Of a stretch of DNA of 64,000 bases, positions 37,542-45,787 are shown one piece after another. The DNA lies in NCBI RefSeq assembly GCF_014303735.1, contig NZ_CP060296.1:3617501-3681500 (forward strand), read 5' to 3'. The notes under the pieces are model-generated. The model had not been told where the DNA came from. It made no database searches and saw only the letters and a list, made by a program, of their open reading frames with translations. Made by a program: the position numbers and the translations under genes. The stretch comes from Variovorax sp. PAMC28562 (GTDB taxonomy: Bacteria > Pseudomonadota > Gammaproteobacteria > Burkholderiales > Burkholderiaceae_C). Within the stretch, counting starts at the first letter, position 1. Each line of letters opens with the position of its first letter.

Positions 37542-39361
37542 GCGTCCACCCCACCCAGATAGGCCTCGAGCACCGCTGGATTTTTCTGCACCTCGTCGGG
37601 CAGGCCCTCCGCGATCTTCTGGCCGAAGTCCATCACCACCACGCGGTCGACCAGGCCCATCACGAAGTCCATGTCGTGCTCCACCAGAAGAATCGCCATG
37701 CCCTCCCCGCGCAGCTTGCGCAGCAGGTCGCCGAGCGCTTCCTTCTCTTTGTGGCGCAGGCCGGCGGCAGGCTCGTCGAGCAGCAGCAGGCTCGGATCGC
37801 TGGCGAGTGCGCGGGCAATCTCCAACGTCCGTTGCTGGCCCAGTGCCAGCGAGCCGGCCTCGTCGAACATGTGCTCCTTCAAGCCGACGCGCTCCACCTG
37901 GTGCGCGGCCTCGGCCATCAGGCGCGCCTCTTCGGTGCGGTCGAGTCGCCACGCCGCCGCCAGCACGCCGCGCTTGCCGCGAAGGTGCGCGCCGATGGCC
38001 ACGTTCTCCAGCACGCTCATCTCCGTCATCAACCGCACATGCTGAAAGCTGCGGCTCAGGCCGAGCTGGGCGATGGCGCGCGAGCCGCGGCCGGCGATCG
38101 AGTGACCGCGAAACATCACCTCGCCCGACGTGGGCGTGTCCACGCCCGAGAGTTGATTGAACATCGTGCTCTTGCCCGCGCCGTTGGGGCCGATCAGCGC
38201 GAGGATTTCGCCGGCATGCACCGTAAGGTCCATGGCGTCGTTGGCAATGAGTCCGCCGAAGCGGCGCGTGACCGCCGTCGCCCTCAGCACCACTTCGCCA
38301 CGTGACGGCATCGGCCGGCGCGGCAGCGGCTCGGCCGTCGGCGACACGCTGCGGATGCGCCCGGCTTGCAACTTGGGCATCAGCGTGGTCATGCAGCGTG
38401 TGACAAGGCCCCAGAGGCCCGATCGCGAACGCTGCAGCAGCACGATCAGCAGCGCGCCGAACACGATCATCTCGAAGTTGCCGCTGCGGCCCAGCAGGCT
38501 CGGCAAGATGTCCTGCAGCCATTGCTTCGACACGATGATGACGCCGGCTCCGAGGAACGCGCCCCACACCTGGCCGGCACCACCCACCACCGCCATGAAC
38601 AGGTAGTCGATGCCGTATTGCAGGCTGAACGGAGACGGATTGACGAAGCGTTGCAGGTGCGCATAGAGCCAGCCCGAAGCACAGGCTTGCAGCGCGGCGA
38701 TGACGAAGATCACCATGCGCGAGCGCGCGGTGTTCACGCCCATCGCCTCGGCCATGACCACTCCCCCTTTGAGCGCACGGATGGCGCGGCCCTGGCGCGA
38801 GTCGAGCAGGTTTTGCGTGGTGAGCGCCGCCACCAGCACGAAGGCCCAGATGAGGTAGTACATCTGGTTGGCGCTTTCCAGCTTGACGCCGAACAGCGAG
38901 ATCGGCGGGATGCCCGGCAGGCCGGTTTGTCCGCCCAGTCGGTCGAAGGTGCCGAACAGGTAGTAGAGGCTCAGGCCCCATGCGATGGTGCCGAGCGGCA
39001 GGTAGTGGCCCGACAGCCGCAGCGTGAGCGCGCCCAGGACCAGCGCGACCGCCAGCGTCAGCAATAAGCCGGCGAGCAGCGCGATCCACGGCGAGTGCTG
39101 TGCCCAGGTGAACATCGCGGGCACTTCGATCACGCCGGTCGACAGCGCGGCCGTCGTGTAGGCGCCCAGTCCCACGAAGGCAGCCTGGCCGAAGCTGGTG
39201 AGGCCACCGACGCCGGTCAGCAGCATGAGACCGAGCGCGACCAACCCGTAGAGGCCGATGTAGTTGAGCAGCGTGACATAGAACGGCGGCACCACCAGCG
39301 GCGCGACGATGAGCAGCAGCACGAAGATGCCGAGCCCGATGAATGAGCTTTTGGCGCTCAT
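37538..39361 (-). CDS. LIV-type ABC transporter LivM-LivG fusion (permease + ATPase), module B
   Basis: 607 aa. The LivM half occupies residues 1 to about 330 ([52 protein letters not shown]), then a linker with several arginines and prolines, then the LivG half ([56 protein letters not shown]). The same fusion point as in module A indicates the whole transporter set was duplicated after the fusion formed, or inherited from a fused ancestor. ATGA overlaps on both sides. Confidence 0.93.
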
Positions 39362-40398
39362 TCCTCGTCCTCCACGTGCTTGCTGGTGAGCGACAGCCAC
39401 AGCAGCACCGGGATGATCAGCGTGAAGACGATGATCTCCTTGTAGGTGCTGGCATAGAAGGCCGAGAAGGCTTCGATCAGCCCGACGACCACCGCACCGA
39501 TGGCTGCGATCGGATAGCTCACGAGCCCACCGATGATCGAGCCGATGAAGCCCTTCAGGCTGATGATGAAGCCCGAGTCGTAGTAGATGGTGGTCATCGG
39601 CGCGATGAGCACGCCCGACATCGCGCCGATCAGCGCGGCCAGGGAAAAAGTGGCCTTGCCGGCGAACACTGGCGAGATGCCCATGAGCCGTGCGCCCATG
39701 CGGTTCATCGCCGCGGCCCGCAGCGCCTTGCCGTACAAGGTGCGGCCGAACATCAGGTAGAGCGCGCCGATCAGCAGCAACGCGACCGCGATCACGCACA
39801 GCGTCTGCGCCTTGATGCGAACGCCGCCGACCTCGATGATCGCGTCGACCAGTGGCGTGGTGCTCGCACCGCCGGGCCCGAAGACCAGCAGGCCGACGCC
39901 GACCATCGACACATGCAGCGCGATCGACACGATCAGCAGCACCAGTGCCGGCGCATCGGCGATCGGCTGAAACACCAGCCGGTACAACAACGGACCGAGC
40001 GGCACCAGCAAGGCCAGGGTCAACGCGATCTGCAGCGGCATCGCCATCGTGGCGAGCGGCAGCTTGTAGACCGCCAGCAGCATCAGCAACGGATAGACCA
40101 GCTTGCCCGCGAACATCCAGCGCAGCGGCACGGCGCGCTCGCTGCGCATCAGCAGCAGCGCCACGTCCACCGCGGCCGAAGCCGCGAACAGCAACGTCAC
40201 CAGCCACGCCACCGCGCTGGGCTGGCCGGCCTGGATGGCCGCCATCGTCAACGCCCCGTAGGCGACGAACTCGCCTTGCGGAATCAGGAGCACGCGCGTC
40301 ACGGTGAAGACCAGCACGATCGACAAGGCCAGCAGCGCGTAGATGGCTCCGTTGGTGATGCCGTCCTGGCCCAGGAGAACTGCAATCTGGAAATTCAT
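39358..40398 (-). CDS. LIV-type ABC transporter permease LivH, module B
   Basis: 346 aa. LivH features: LLGQDGITNGAIYALLALSIVLVFTVTRVLLIPQGEFV, then TTIYYDSGFIISLKGFIGSIIGG and a short acidic C-terminus (VEDEE). Eight to nine membrane segments are expected. It lies 37 bases after the binding-protein gene and overlaps the fused gene by four bases. Domain order and terminal features mirror the module A LivH. Confidence 0.92.
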   Translation of the reverse strand: MNFQIAVLLGQDGITNGAIYALLALSIVLVFTVTRVLLIPQGEFVAYGALTMAAIQAGQPSAVAWLVTLLFAASAAVDVALLLMRSERAVPLRWMFAGKLVYPLLMLLAVYKLPLATMAMPLQIALTLALLVPLGPLLYRLVFQPIADAPALVLLIVSIALHVSMVGVGLLVFGPGGASTTPLVDAIIEVGGVRIKAQTLCVIAVALLLIGALYLMFGRTLYGKALRAAAMNRMGARLMGISPVFAGKATFSLAALIGAMSGVLIAPMTTIYYDSGFIISLKGFIGSIIGGLVSYPIAAIGAVVVGLIEAFSAFYASTYKEIIVFTLIIPVLLWLSLTSKHVEDEE

Positions 40399-40435
40399 GC
40401 GGTGACGCGCTTCGCTCTTTCTTCGCCTGTGCTGC

Positions 40436-41605
40436 TTACTTCAGCAGCTTCCAGTTGCCATCCCTGACAGTGATCAGCTCACGGCCGCGATCGTCGAAGC
40501 CGCTGTGATCGGCCGCCGTCATCGTGTAGACGCCCTGCGTCGCGACCAGCTCCTTGGTCTGCTCCAGCGCGTCGCGCAGTGCGGCACGGAACTCCTTGGT
40601 GCCGGGCTTGGCTTTCTGCGCCGCGATGGGTATCGCCTTTTGCAGCAGCAGGCCGGCGTCGTACACGTTGGCACCAAAGGTGGCGGGCTTGCTGCCGTTG
40701 AGCTTTTCGTAAGCCGCGATGTAGTCGATGGCCATCTTCTTGGACGGGTTGCTGTCGGCGATCTCGGGCAGCACCAGCATCAGGCTGGCGGCCAGGATGG
40801 TGCCTTCGACCTTCTTGCCGCCGAGGCGCAAGAAGTCGGGCAGCGCAGCGCCGTGCGTCTGGAAGATCTGGCCCTTGTAGCCCTGGTCGAACAGCGTGGT
40901 CTGCGGCAGCACGGTCGGGCCACCGGCGGCGGCGATCAGCACCGCATCCGGGGCAGCGGCAAGCACCTTCAGGCTCTGCGCGGTGACGGACGTGTCGGTG
41001 CGCAGGAAGCGTTCGGTCGCGACGATCTTGATGTCGTTCTTGGCGGCAAGCTCGCCCACCACCTTGACCCAGTTCTCGCCGTACGGATCGTTGAGCGCGA
41101 TGACGCCGAGCGTCTTGACCTTCATCTTGACCATCTGGCCGATCAGCGCCTTGGCGATGATGTCGTCGTTCTGCGTGGTCTTGAAGACCCACTTCTTCGG
41201 CTCGGTCATCGGCAGCACCACCGCCGCTGTACCGACCGGCGCCAGCATGGGCACACCGGCATCGGCGATGAACTGAATCACGCCCATCGCGTTGGGCGAG
41301 CCGCTCGGGCCGATGAGCGCGTCGATGTTCGACTCGCTGATCAGCTTCTTGATCTCGGTCACCGAGTTGGTGGAGTCGCTGGCGTCGTCGCGCGAGATGT
41401 ACTCGACGGTCAGGTCACCGATCTTGGTCGGCAGCAGCGGGACCGTGTTCTTTTGCGAAATACCGACCAGGGCGGTCGGTCCGGTCGACGATGTCACGAC
41501 GCCGATCTTCACCTGCGCCAGCACGGGCGCCGCGAACGTTGCGATGGCCGCGAAGATGGCGAGCGCCGTCAGGGACTTGTGTGACTTGAGAGGTTTGCTG
41601 GGCAT
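40436..41605 (-). CDS. LIV-type periplasmic binding protein, module B
   Basis: 389 aa. The start at MPSKPLKSH gives a good signal peptide cleaved after PVLAQ; the mature protein starts VKIGVVTSSTGPTALVGISQKNT. Segments SRDDASDSTNSVTEIKKLI and IGPSGSPNAMGVIQFIADAGVPML match type-I binding proteins. It is more distant from the two other binding proteins here, so it probably prefers a different ligand. A frame that continues far upstream through a hexanucleotide repeat is not considered real. Confidence 0.9.
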   Translation of the reverse strand: MPSKPLKSHKSLTALAIFAAIATFAAPVLAQVKIGVVTSSTGPTALVGISQKNTVPLLPTKIGDLTVEYISRDDASDSTNSVTEIKKLISESNIDALIGPSGSPNAMGVIQFIADAGVPMLAPVGTAAVVLPMTEPKKWVFKTTQNDDIIAKALIGQMVKMKVKTLGVIALNDPYGENWVKVVGELAAKNDIKIVATERFLRTDTSVTAQSLKVLAAAPDAVLIAAAGGPTVLPQTTLFDQGYKGQIFQTHGAALPDFLRLGGKKVEGTILAASLMLVLPEIADSNPSKKMAIDYIAAYEKLNGSKPATFGANVYDAGLLLQKAIPIAAQKAKPGTKEFRAALRDALEQTKELVATQGVYTMTAADHSGFDDRGRELITVRDGNWKLLK

Positions 41606-41667
41606 GGAAAAGAACTCCAGGTTGAGAAGAAACTGAACAGAGCAAGAAACGGCGCAACGTGCGGTGC

Positions 41668-41697
41668 TCGAAGTCGAAGTCGAAGTCGAAGTCGAAG
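41668..41697. repeat. Hexanucleotide tandem repeat, five copies of TCGAAG
   Basis: Five exact copies of TCGAAG lie in the 116-bp gap between the SDR gene and the binding-protein gene, about 60 bases upstream of the binding-protein ATG and thus in its mRNA leader. On the mRNA it reads as repeated CUUCGA. Such repeats change copy number easily and could alter spacing between the coupled genes. No other tandem repeat was noticed in the window. Confidence 0.85.
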
Positions 41698-41721
41698 GCA
41701 CGGTAAATGTGTCTGTAGACA

Positions 41722-42456
41722 TCACAAGGCGAGGCTGCCGACACTGGTGCCGCCGCAAACGTACAGCACCTGGCCGGTGACGAATCCATTGGCAGGGTCG
41801 ACGAAGAAGCCCACCGCGCGTGCCACGTCGGCCGATTCGCCCAGCCGCTTGACCGGCACCGAAGCGGCCAATGCACGCTCCTTGTCGCTGCCCTCTTCCA
41901 CCAAGTCGTAGAACATGTCGGTGCGAATCGGTCCTGGCGCCACCACGTTCACCGTGATGCCGTCGGCCGCGAGTTCCAGCGCCCAGGTGCGCGCCATGCC
42001 CAGCATGCCGGCCTTGGTGGCTGAATAGGCCGTGCGCGTGGCGAGGCCGACCGCGGCGCGCGACGACATCAAGACGACGCGACCGAAGTGCTGTGCGCGC
42101 ATGCGTGGCAATGCGGCCTGCAGCAGCTGAATCGCACAGCCGAGGTGCAATTCGGTCAGCGCATCGAGATCGGCCAGCTTGACGTCGGCGAGCAACGCAG
42201 GGCGAATCACACCGGCGTTGTGAACCACCGTATCGACCTCGAAGCGGCGCACCAATTCGGCCGCGGCCTCGCCGGTTGCAGCCCTGTCGCCCAAGTCGAC
42301 CTCGATGCTGTGCATGCGCGGATGGTCGATGCTCGCCTTGCGGCGCGACAGCGACACGACCTCGTAGCCTTTGGCCAGCAAGTCTTCGCAGATGGCCTGG
42401 CCGATGCCGGCGCTGCCGCCGGTGACTGCGGCGACCTTGCGCGGCGCTGCGCTCAC
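41722..42456 (-). CDS. SDR-family oxidoreductase in the aromatic-degradation operon
   Basis: 244 aa, starting at a GTG that overlaps the upstream stop (GTGA). The TGGSAGIG cofactor motif lies at residues 13-20; HNAG, the S-S-R catalytic strand and YSATKAG with the Tyr and Lys are intact, and it ends YVCGGTSVGSLAL. It is an active-looking NAD(P)-dependent dehydrogenase. In this operon it could oxidise or reduce a hydroxy/keto intermediate such as a dioxindole/isatin pair, but the step is not determined. Confidence 0.88.
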   Translation of the reverse strand: MSAAPRKVAAVTGGSAGIGQAICEDLLAKGYEVVSLSRRKASIDHPRMHSIEVDLGDRAATGEAAAELVRRFEVDTVVHNAGVIRPALLADVKLADLDALTELHLGCAIQLLQAALPRMRAQHFGRVVLMSSRAAVGLATRTAYSATKAGMLGMARTWALELAADGITVNVVAPGPIRTDMFYDLVEEGSDKERALAASVPVKRLGESADVARAVGFFVDPANGFVTGQVLYVCGGTSVGSLAL

Positions 42457-43280
42457 GAGCCAACCCCAATCAAGGCGAGTACGCGCAACGGACTGCCGCT
42501 GCCCTTCTCGATCTTGAGCGGCGGACAGATCAGCACCGCGCCGGCCGGCGGCAACAGGTCGAGGTTGCAAAGGCATTGCAACCCGTAGCGACCCGCACCG
42601 TGCATGTAGTAGTGGCACGGGTACGGTGGACGCAGGTGGTAGCCCTGCCCGGCATCGGTGCCGATGGCTTCGGAGCCGAAGCCCAGCACGTCGCGCTGCT
42701 CTACGAGGAAGCGGACGGCCTCGGTACTCGGGCCGGGCGTGTGCTGGCCGGTTTCGTCGAAGTTTTGATAAGCCTCGGGGTCGGCGCGCTTGGACCAATC
42801 GGTGCGCATCAGCACCCACGCGCCCTTCGGAATGCGGCCGTGTGCGGCTTCGTAGCGCTCGATGTCGGCGACGCTCAACAGGTAGTCGTCGTTCGACTGC
42901 ACGTCGGTCGAGCAGTCGATCACGCAGGCGGGTGCGACGAAGTTCTGCACCGGAATCGTGTCGACCGAGTTGTTGGGCAGGTCGCGCCCGGAGATCCAGT
43001 GGATCGGTGCATCGAAGTGCGTGCCGGTGTGCTCGCCGCAAGAAAAGTTGTTCCAGTACCAGGCCGGGCCGCGCTCGTCGTACTTGGACACTTCCTCAAT
43101 GCGAAAGGGCCAGCACTGGCCCATTTCGGGCGGCAGCGCGATCTGCGGAAACTCGGGTGTGAGCGTCTGCGTGAGGTCGATCACGCGGATGCGGCCGGTG
43201 CTCATCGCGCTCACCAGGCCACCCAGTATTTCGGCGGCGGAGAGCGATGGGGTGTTTATCGTCATGTTGTCTTTGCTCAT
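42453..43280 (-). CDS. Cyclase-family metal hydrolase, isatin-hydrolase/kynurenine-formamidase-like
   Basis: 275 aa. The family metal motif HTGTHFDAPIH is present with H84, H88 and D90, plus H94. Isatin hydrolase from IAA-degrading bacteria belongs to this family and opens the lactam ring of isatin to isatinate using Mn. Kynurenine formamidase uses the same motif on N-formylkynurenine, but no tryptophan dioxygenase or kynureninase is nearby. With Rieske and indolepyruvate-oxidoreductase-like neighbours, isatin hydrolysis is the better guess. It lies 16 bases from the upstream gene. Confidence 0.82.
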   Translation of the reverse strand: MSKDNMTINTPSLSAAEILGGLVSAMSTGRIRVIDLTQTLTPEFPQIALPPEMGQCWPFRIEEVSKYDERGPAWYWNNFSCGEHTGTHFDAPIHWISGRDLPNNSVDTIPVQNFVAPACVIDCSTDVQSNDDYLLSVADIERYEAAHGRIPKGAWVLMRTDWSKRADPEAYQNFDETGQHTPGPSTEAVRFLVEQRDVLGFGSEAIGTDAGQGYHLRPPYPCHYYMHGAGRYGLQCLCNLDLLPPAGAVLICPPLKIEKGSGSPLRVLALIGVGS

Positions 43281-43296
43281 GCTTCTGCTTCTTCGC

Positions 43297-44559
43297 TCAG
43301 CTGCCGCCCGCGGCCAGCTCGCGCTCGAGAATCTTGGGGTTGTCGCGCCAGCGTTCGAGCCACTCCTGCGCCACGTCGCCGGGATAGATGTCTTCCACGC
43401 CGTCGCGCAGTGCCTTCACGATGGCGTTGGCCAGCGTGTCGGGGGCCAGCTTGGGCGCGGGCATCTGCTGGTTCCAGTCGTCGTCGATCGGGCCGGGGAA
43501 CACGTTGATCACGCGAATGCCGGCCGGCCTCAACTCGGCGCGCAGGCACTGCGACAGCGACAGGGCCGCCGCCTTCGAAGCGCTGAAGGTGCCGTGCGGC
43601 GGAAAGTTGCTGAGCGCATAGACCGACAGCAGGTTGACCCACGCGGTCGCACCGGTCTGCCCATCGGCCGCGCGCCCCTTGAGCACCGGGCCGAACTCCT
43701 GCGCCAGCCGCAGCAGGCCGAAGTAGTTGATGTCCATCTCCGCCTTGGCCGCGTCGGTGCCACGGCGTGCCCCGATGCCGAAGGTGCGGTGTACCTCGGC
43801 GTTGTTGATCACGATGTCGACCTTGCCACCGATCTCGCCGGCCAGCTCGGTCACGGCCCGGCCGTTGGTCAGGTCGAGCGGCACCAGCGTGACTTGCGGC
43901 AGCGCCGAGATGTCGTCCAGTCCGCCCAGCTTCTTCCACGGTTCGGCATGACCGACCCAGACGATGTCGGCACCGGCCTTGACCAGCGCGCGCACCAGCG
44001 CCTGCCCCACTTCGGTCTTGCCGTCGGTCACCAGAACCTTGCGGAACTTGGGGTCGCTGGTCATTTCACGCAGCATCTTGTCGTCGGCCATATAAGCACT
44101 TCCTTCGTTCGGAAAACCAATGAGCACGGCCTGCCCCGCGCGGTCGAGCCGGGCGCCGACGCGCACGCGGGTGGGAGCTTTGTCGACTTCGTCCACTTCG
44201 CCGTGCAGATGCACCATGAGCGTCGGGCCGGCATCGAGATGCACCAGGCCCAGTCGCCACGGCAGGCGCTCGCGAAAGTACAGGTCGTTGCTGTGATGCA
44301 GCGTGGTCGTCGCGAGCAGGGCGCCCTCGCCGCTTTGTTCGCGCCAGCGCAGGCTGACAGACAGGCACTTGTGGCAGACCTCGCGCGGCGGGTATTGCAC
44401 CGTGCCGCAGTCGTCGCAGACCTGCAGTTCGAACCGGCCCTCCGCGGCTGCGGCAGTGATGCCGAGCGCGACGCGGCCGCGTGCCCACGGCGGCAGGTTC
44501 ATCTGCCGGGTGCGCAGCACCGGGTTCTTGCGCGGCGGATGGATGAAGGGCATCGTCAT
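43297..44559 (-). CDS. DUF35/OB-fold protein fused to a degenerate SDR domain
   Basis: 420 aa. Residues 1 to about 150 hold the DUF35 layout: a rubredoxin-like zinc ribbon (CDDCGTVQYPPREVCHKC) and an acyl-CoA-binding OB fold. Residues about 170-420 are an SDR domain whose motifs are damaged: the nucleotide loop reads TDGKTEVG instead of TGxxxGxG, NNAG reads NNAE, and YxxxK reads FSASK, so the catalytic Tyr is Phe. It probably acts as a structural or regulatory partner of the thiolase-like protein encoded immediately upstream, with which it overlaps by four bases. Confidence 0.88.
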   Translation of the reverse strand: MTMPFIHPPRKNPVLRTRQMNLPPWARGRVALGITAAAAEGRFELQVCDDCGTVQYPPREVCHKCLSVSLRWREQSGEGALLATTTLHHSNDLYFRERLPWRLGLVHLDAGPTLMVHLHGEVDEVDKAPTRVRVGARLDRAGQAVLIGFPNEGSAYMADDKMLREMTSDPKFRKVLVTDGKTEVGQALVRALVKAGADIVWVGHAEPWKKLGGLDDISALPQVTLVPLDLTNGRAVTELAGEIGGKVDIVINNAEVHRTFGIGARRGTDAAKAEMDINYFGLLRLAQEFGPVLKGRAADGQTGATAWVNLLSVYALSNFPPHGTFSASKAAALSLSQCLRAELRPAGIRVINVFPGPIDDDWNQQMPAPKLAPDTLANAIVKALRDGVEDIYPGDVAQEWLERWRDNPKILERELAAGGS

Positions 44560-45755
44560 GAGCGCCCTTCCCCGCGGCCAAGACCACGGCCGAGGATCAC
44601 GGCGCCGGTGCACAGGCAGCGGTCGTAAGTGACCATGCCGAAGCCCGCCACCAGGCCCAACTGCGCATCGGACACGGCACGGTCGCCCGCGTCGCCGGTG
44701 AGCTGACGAATCGCCTCAGTCATGCCGAGAAAGCCGCCCGCCGCGCCGGCCTGGCCAGCCGACAGTTGCCCGCCGCTGGTGTTGTTGGGAAAGCTGCCGT
44801 CGTGCGTCATCGTGTTCGCGCGCGTGAAGGCCGGGCCCTCGCCCTTGTCGCAAAAACCGAGGTCCTCGAACTGCATCATCACGATCACCGGGTAGTCGTC
44901 GTAGGTCTGCACGAAGTCGATGTCCGATGGTTTCACCGCGGCCTGCGCATAGAGATCGTCGCGGTCCATGCGCCAGCCGCCGCGCACCATGATCGGATCG
45001 TCTGCATACGCGTTGTGACGCTCGATGGCGCCGTGCACCAGCGCGTGCGGCAGGCCGAGGTCGCGTGCCCGCTCCTCGCCCATGACGAGGAATGCTTCGC
45101 CGCCGGCACAGGGCATGACGCAGTCGAACAGATGGATCGGGTCGGAGATCGGGCGCGCCGCCATGTAAGCCTCGAGCGTGAGCGGCTTCTTGAACATCGC
45201 ATGCGGGTTCTTCAGCGCGTTGGTCCGCTGGTCGACCGCGATACGGCCAAAGTCTTCGCGGGTGGCGCCGAAGGTGCGCATGTAGTTGGCGGTGATGAAG
45301 GCGAACACCGAGTTGGGGCCGCCCGCGCCATACGGATAGGTCGCGTCGCGCGAGAAGTTGCTGAAGGCGCCGAGGGTCTGGCGAAAGGAGTCGACATGGT
45401 TGGTGTCCCCGGCCACGCAGGCCACGATATCGGCATCGCCCGACTGCACGGCGCGCGCGGCGCGGCGCAGGCACATCACGCCGGATGCGCCGCCTGTGGG
45501 TACGTGGTCGAGCCAACGGGGCGAGAGGCCGAGGTGCTGGGTGAGGCCGACGGCGGTGTCGGGTGCCAATGAAAAGCTGCTGACGCAGAAGCCGTCGATC
45601 TGTTCTTTCTTGATGCCGCTGGACTGGACCAGTGCATCGACTGCGCGGCCGAGGAACCAGTGGGCCGTGCGGGTGGAGTAGCGCTCGTAGGGGACGGTCA
45701 CCGGGACGGCCACGGCTACGCCTGCATAGGACTGGCGGCGTTTTACGGTTGTCAT
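44556..45755 (-). CDS. Thiolase-like protein without thiolase catalytic residues, probable acyl-CoA aldolase (Ltp2-like)
   Basis: 399 aa thiolase fold. The nucleophile cysteine position reads G89 in PTGGASG, and the catalytic His of the GHPxGAxG motif is Gln (SAGQAGAAG, Q335). The segment QTYDDYPVIVMMQFEDLGFC keeps a Tyr (Y285) where Ltp2/DitF-type retro-aldolases, which work with DUF35 partners, have their catalytic Tyr. The neighbouring DUF35 gene overlaps it by four bases. It would split a 3-hydroxyacyl-CoA into acetyl-CoA (or another acyl-CoA) and a ketone. Thiolysis is unlikely without Cys. Confidence 0.85.
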   Translation of the reverse strand: MTTVKRRQSYAGVAVAVPVTVPYERYSTRTAHWFLGRAVDALVQSSGIKKEQIDGFCVSSFSLAPDTAVGLTQHLGLSPRWLDHVPTGGASGVMCLRRAARAVQSGDADIVACVAGDTNHVDSFRQTLGAFSNFSRDATYPYGAGGPNSVFAFITANYMRTFGATREDFGRIAVDQRTNALKNPHAMFKKPLTLEAYMAARPISDPIHLFDCVMPCAGGEAFLVMGEERARDLGLPHALVHGAIERHNAYADDPIMVRGGWRMDRDDLYAQAAVKPSDIDFVQTYDDYPVIVMMQFEDLGFCDKGEGPAFTRANTMTHDGSFPNNTSGGQLSAGQAGAAGGFLGMTEAIRQLTGDAGDRAVSDAQLGLVAGFGMVTYDRCLCTGAVILGRGLGRGEGRS

Positions 45756-45787
45756 GTCAGTGGGTCCGACTCGGGGCGCGGGTGCAT

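Noticed and set aside
41668..41697. Tandem repeat as a CRISPR array
   Set aside because: Units are only six bases with no spacers; no cas gene is present.
40436..42469. Binding-protein frame open far upstream through the hexanucleotide repeat and the SDR gene
   Set aside because: The signal peptide begins at 41605, and the upstream part reads through the SDR gene in another frame. The repeat gives an artificial Ser/Thr run.
42453..43280. Cyclase-family enzyme as kynurenine formamidase of tryptophan breakdown
   Set aside because: No tryptophan dioxygenase or kynureninase is near. The surrounding oxygenase, CoA-ligase and aldolase-like genes fit isatin better, though the motif alone cannot separate the two.
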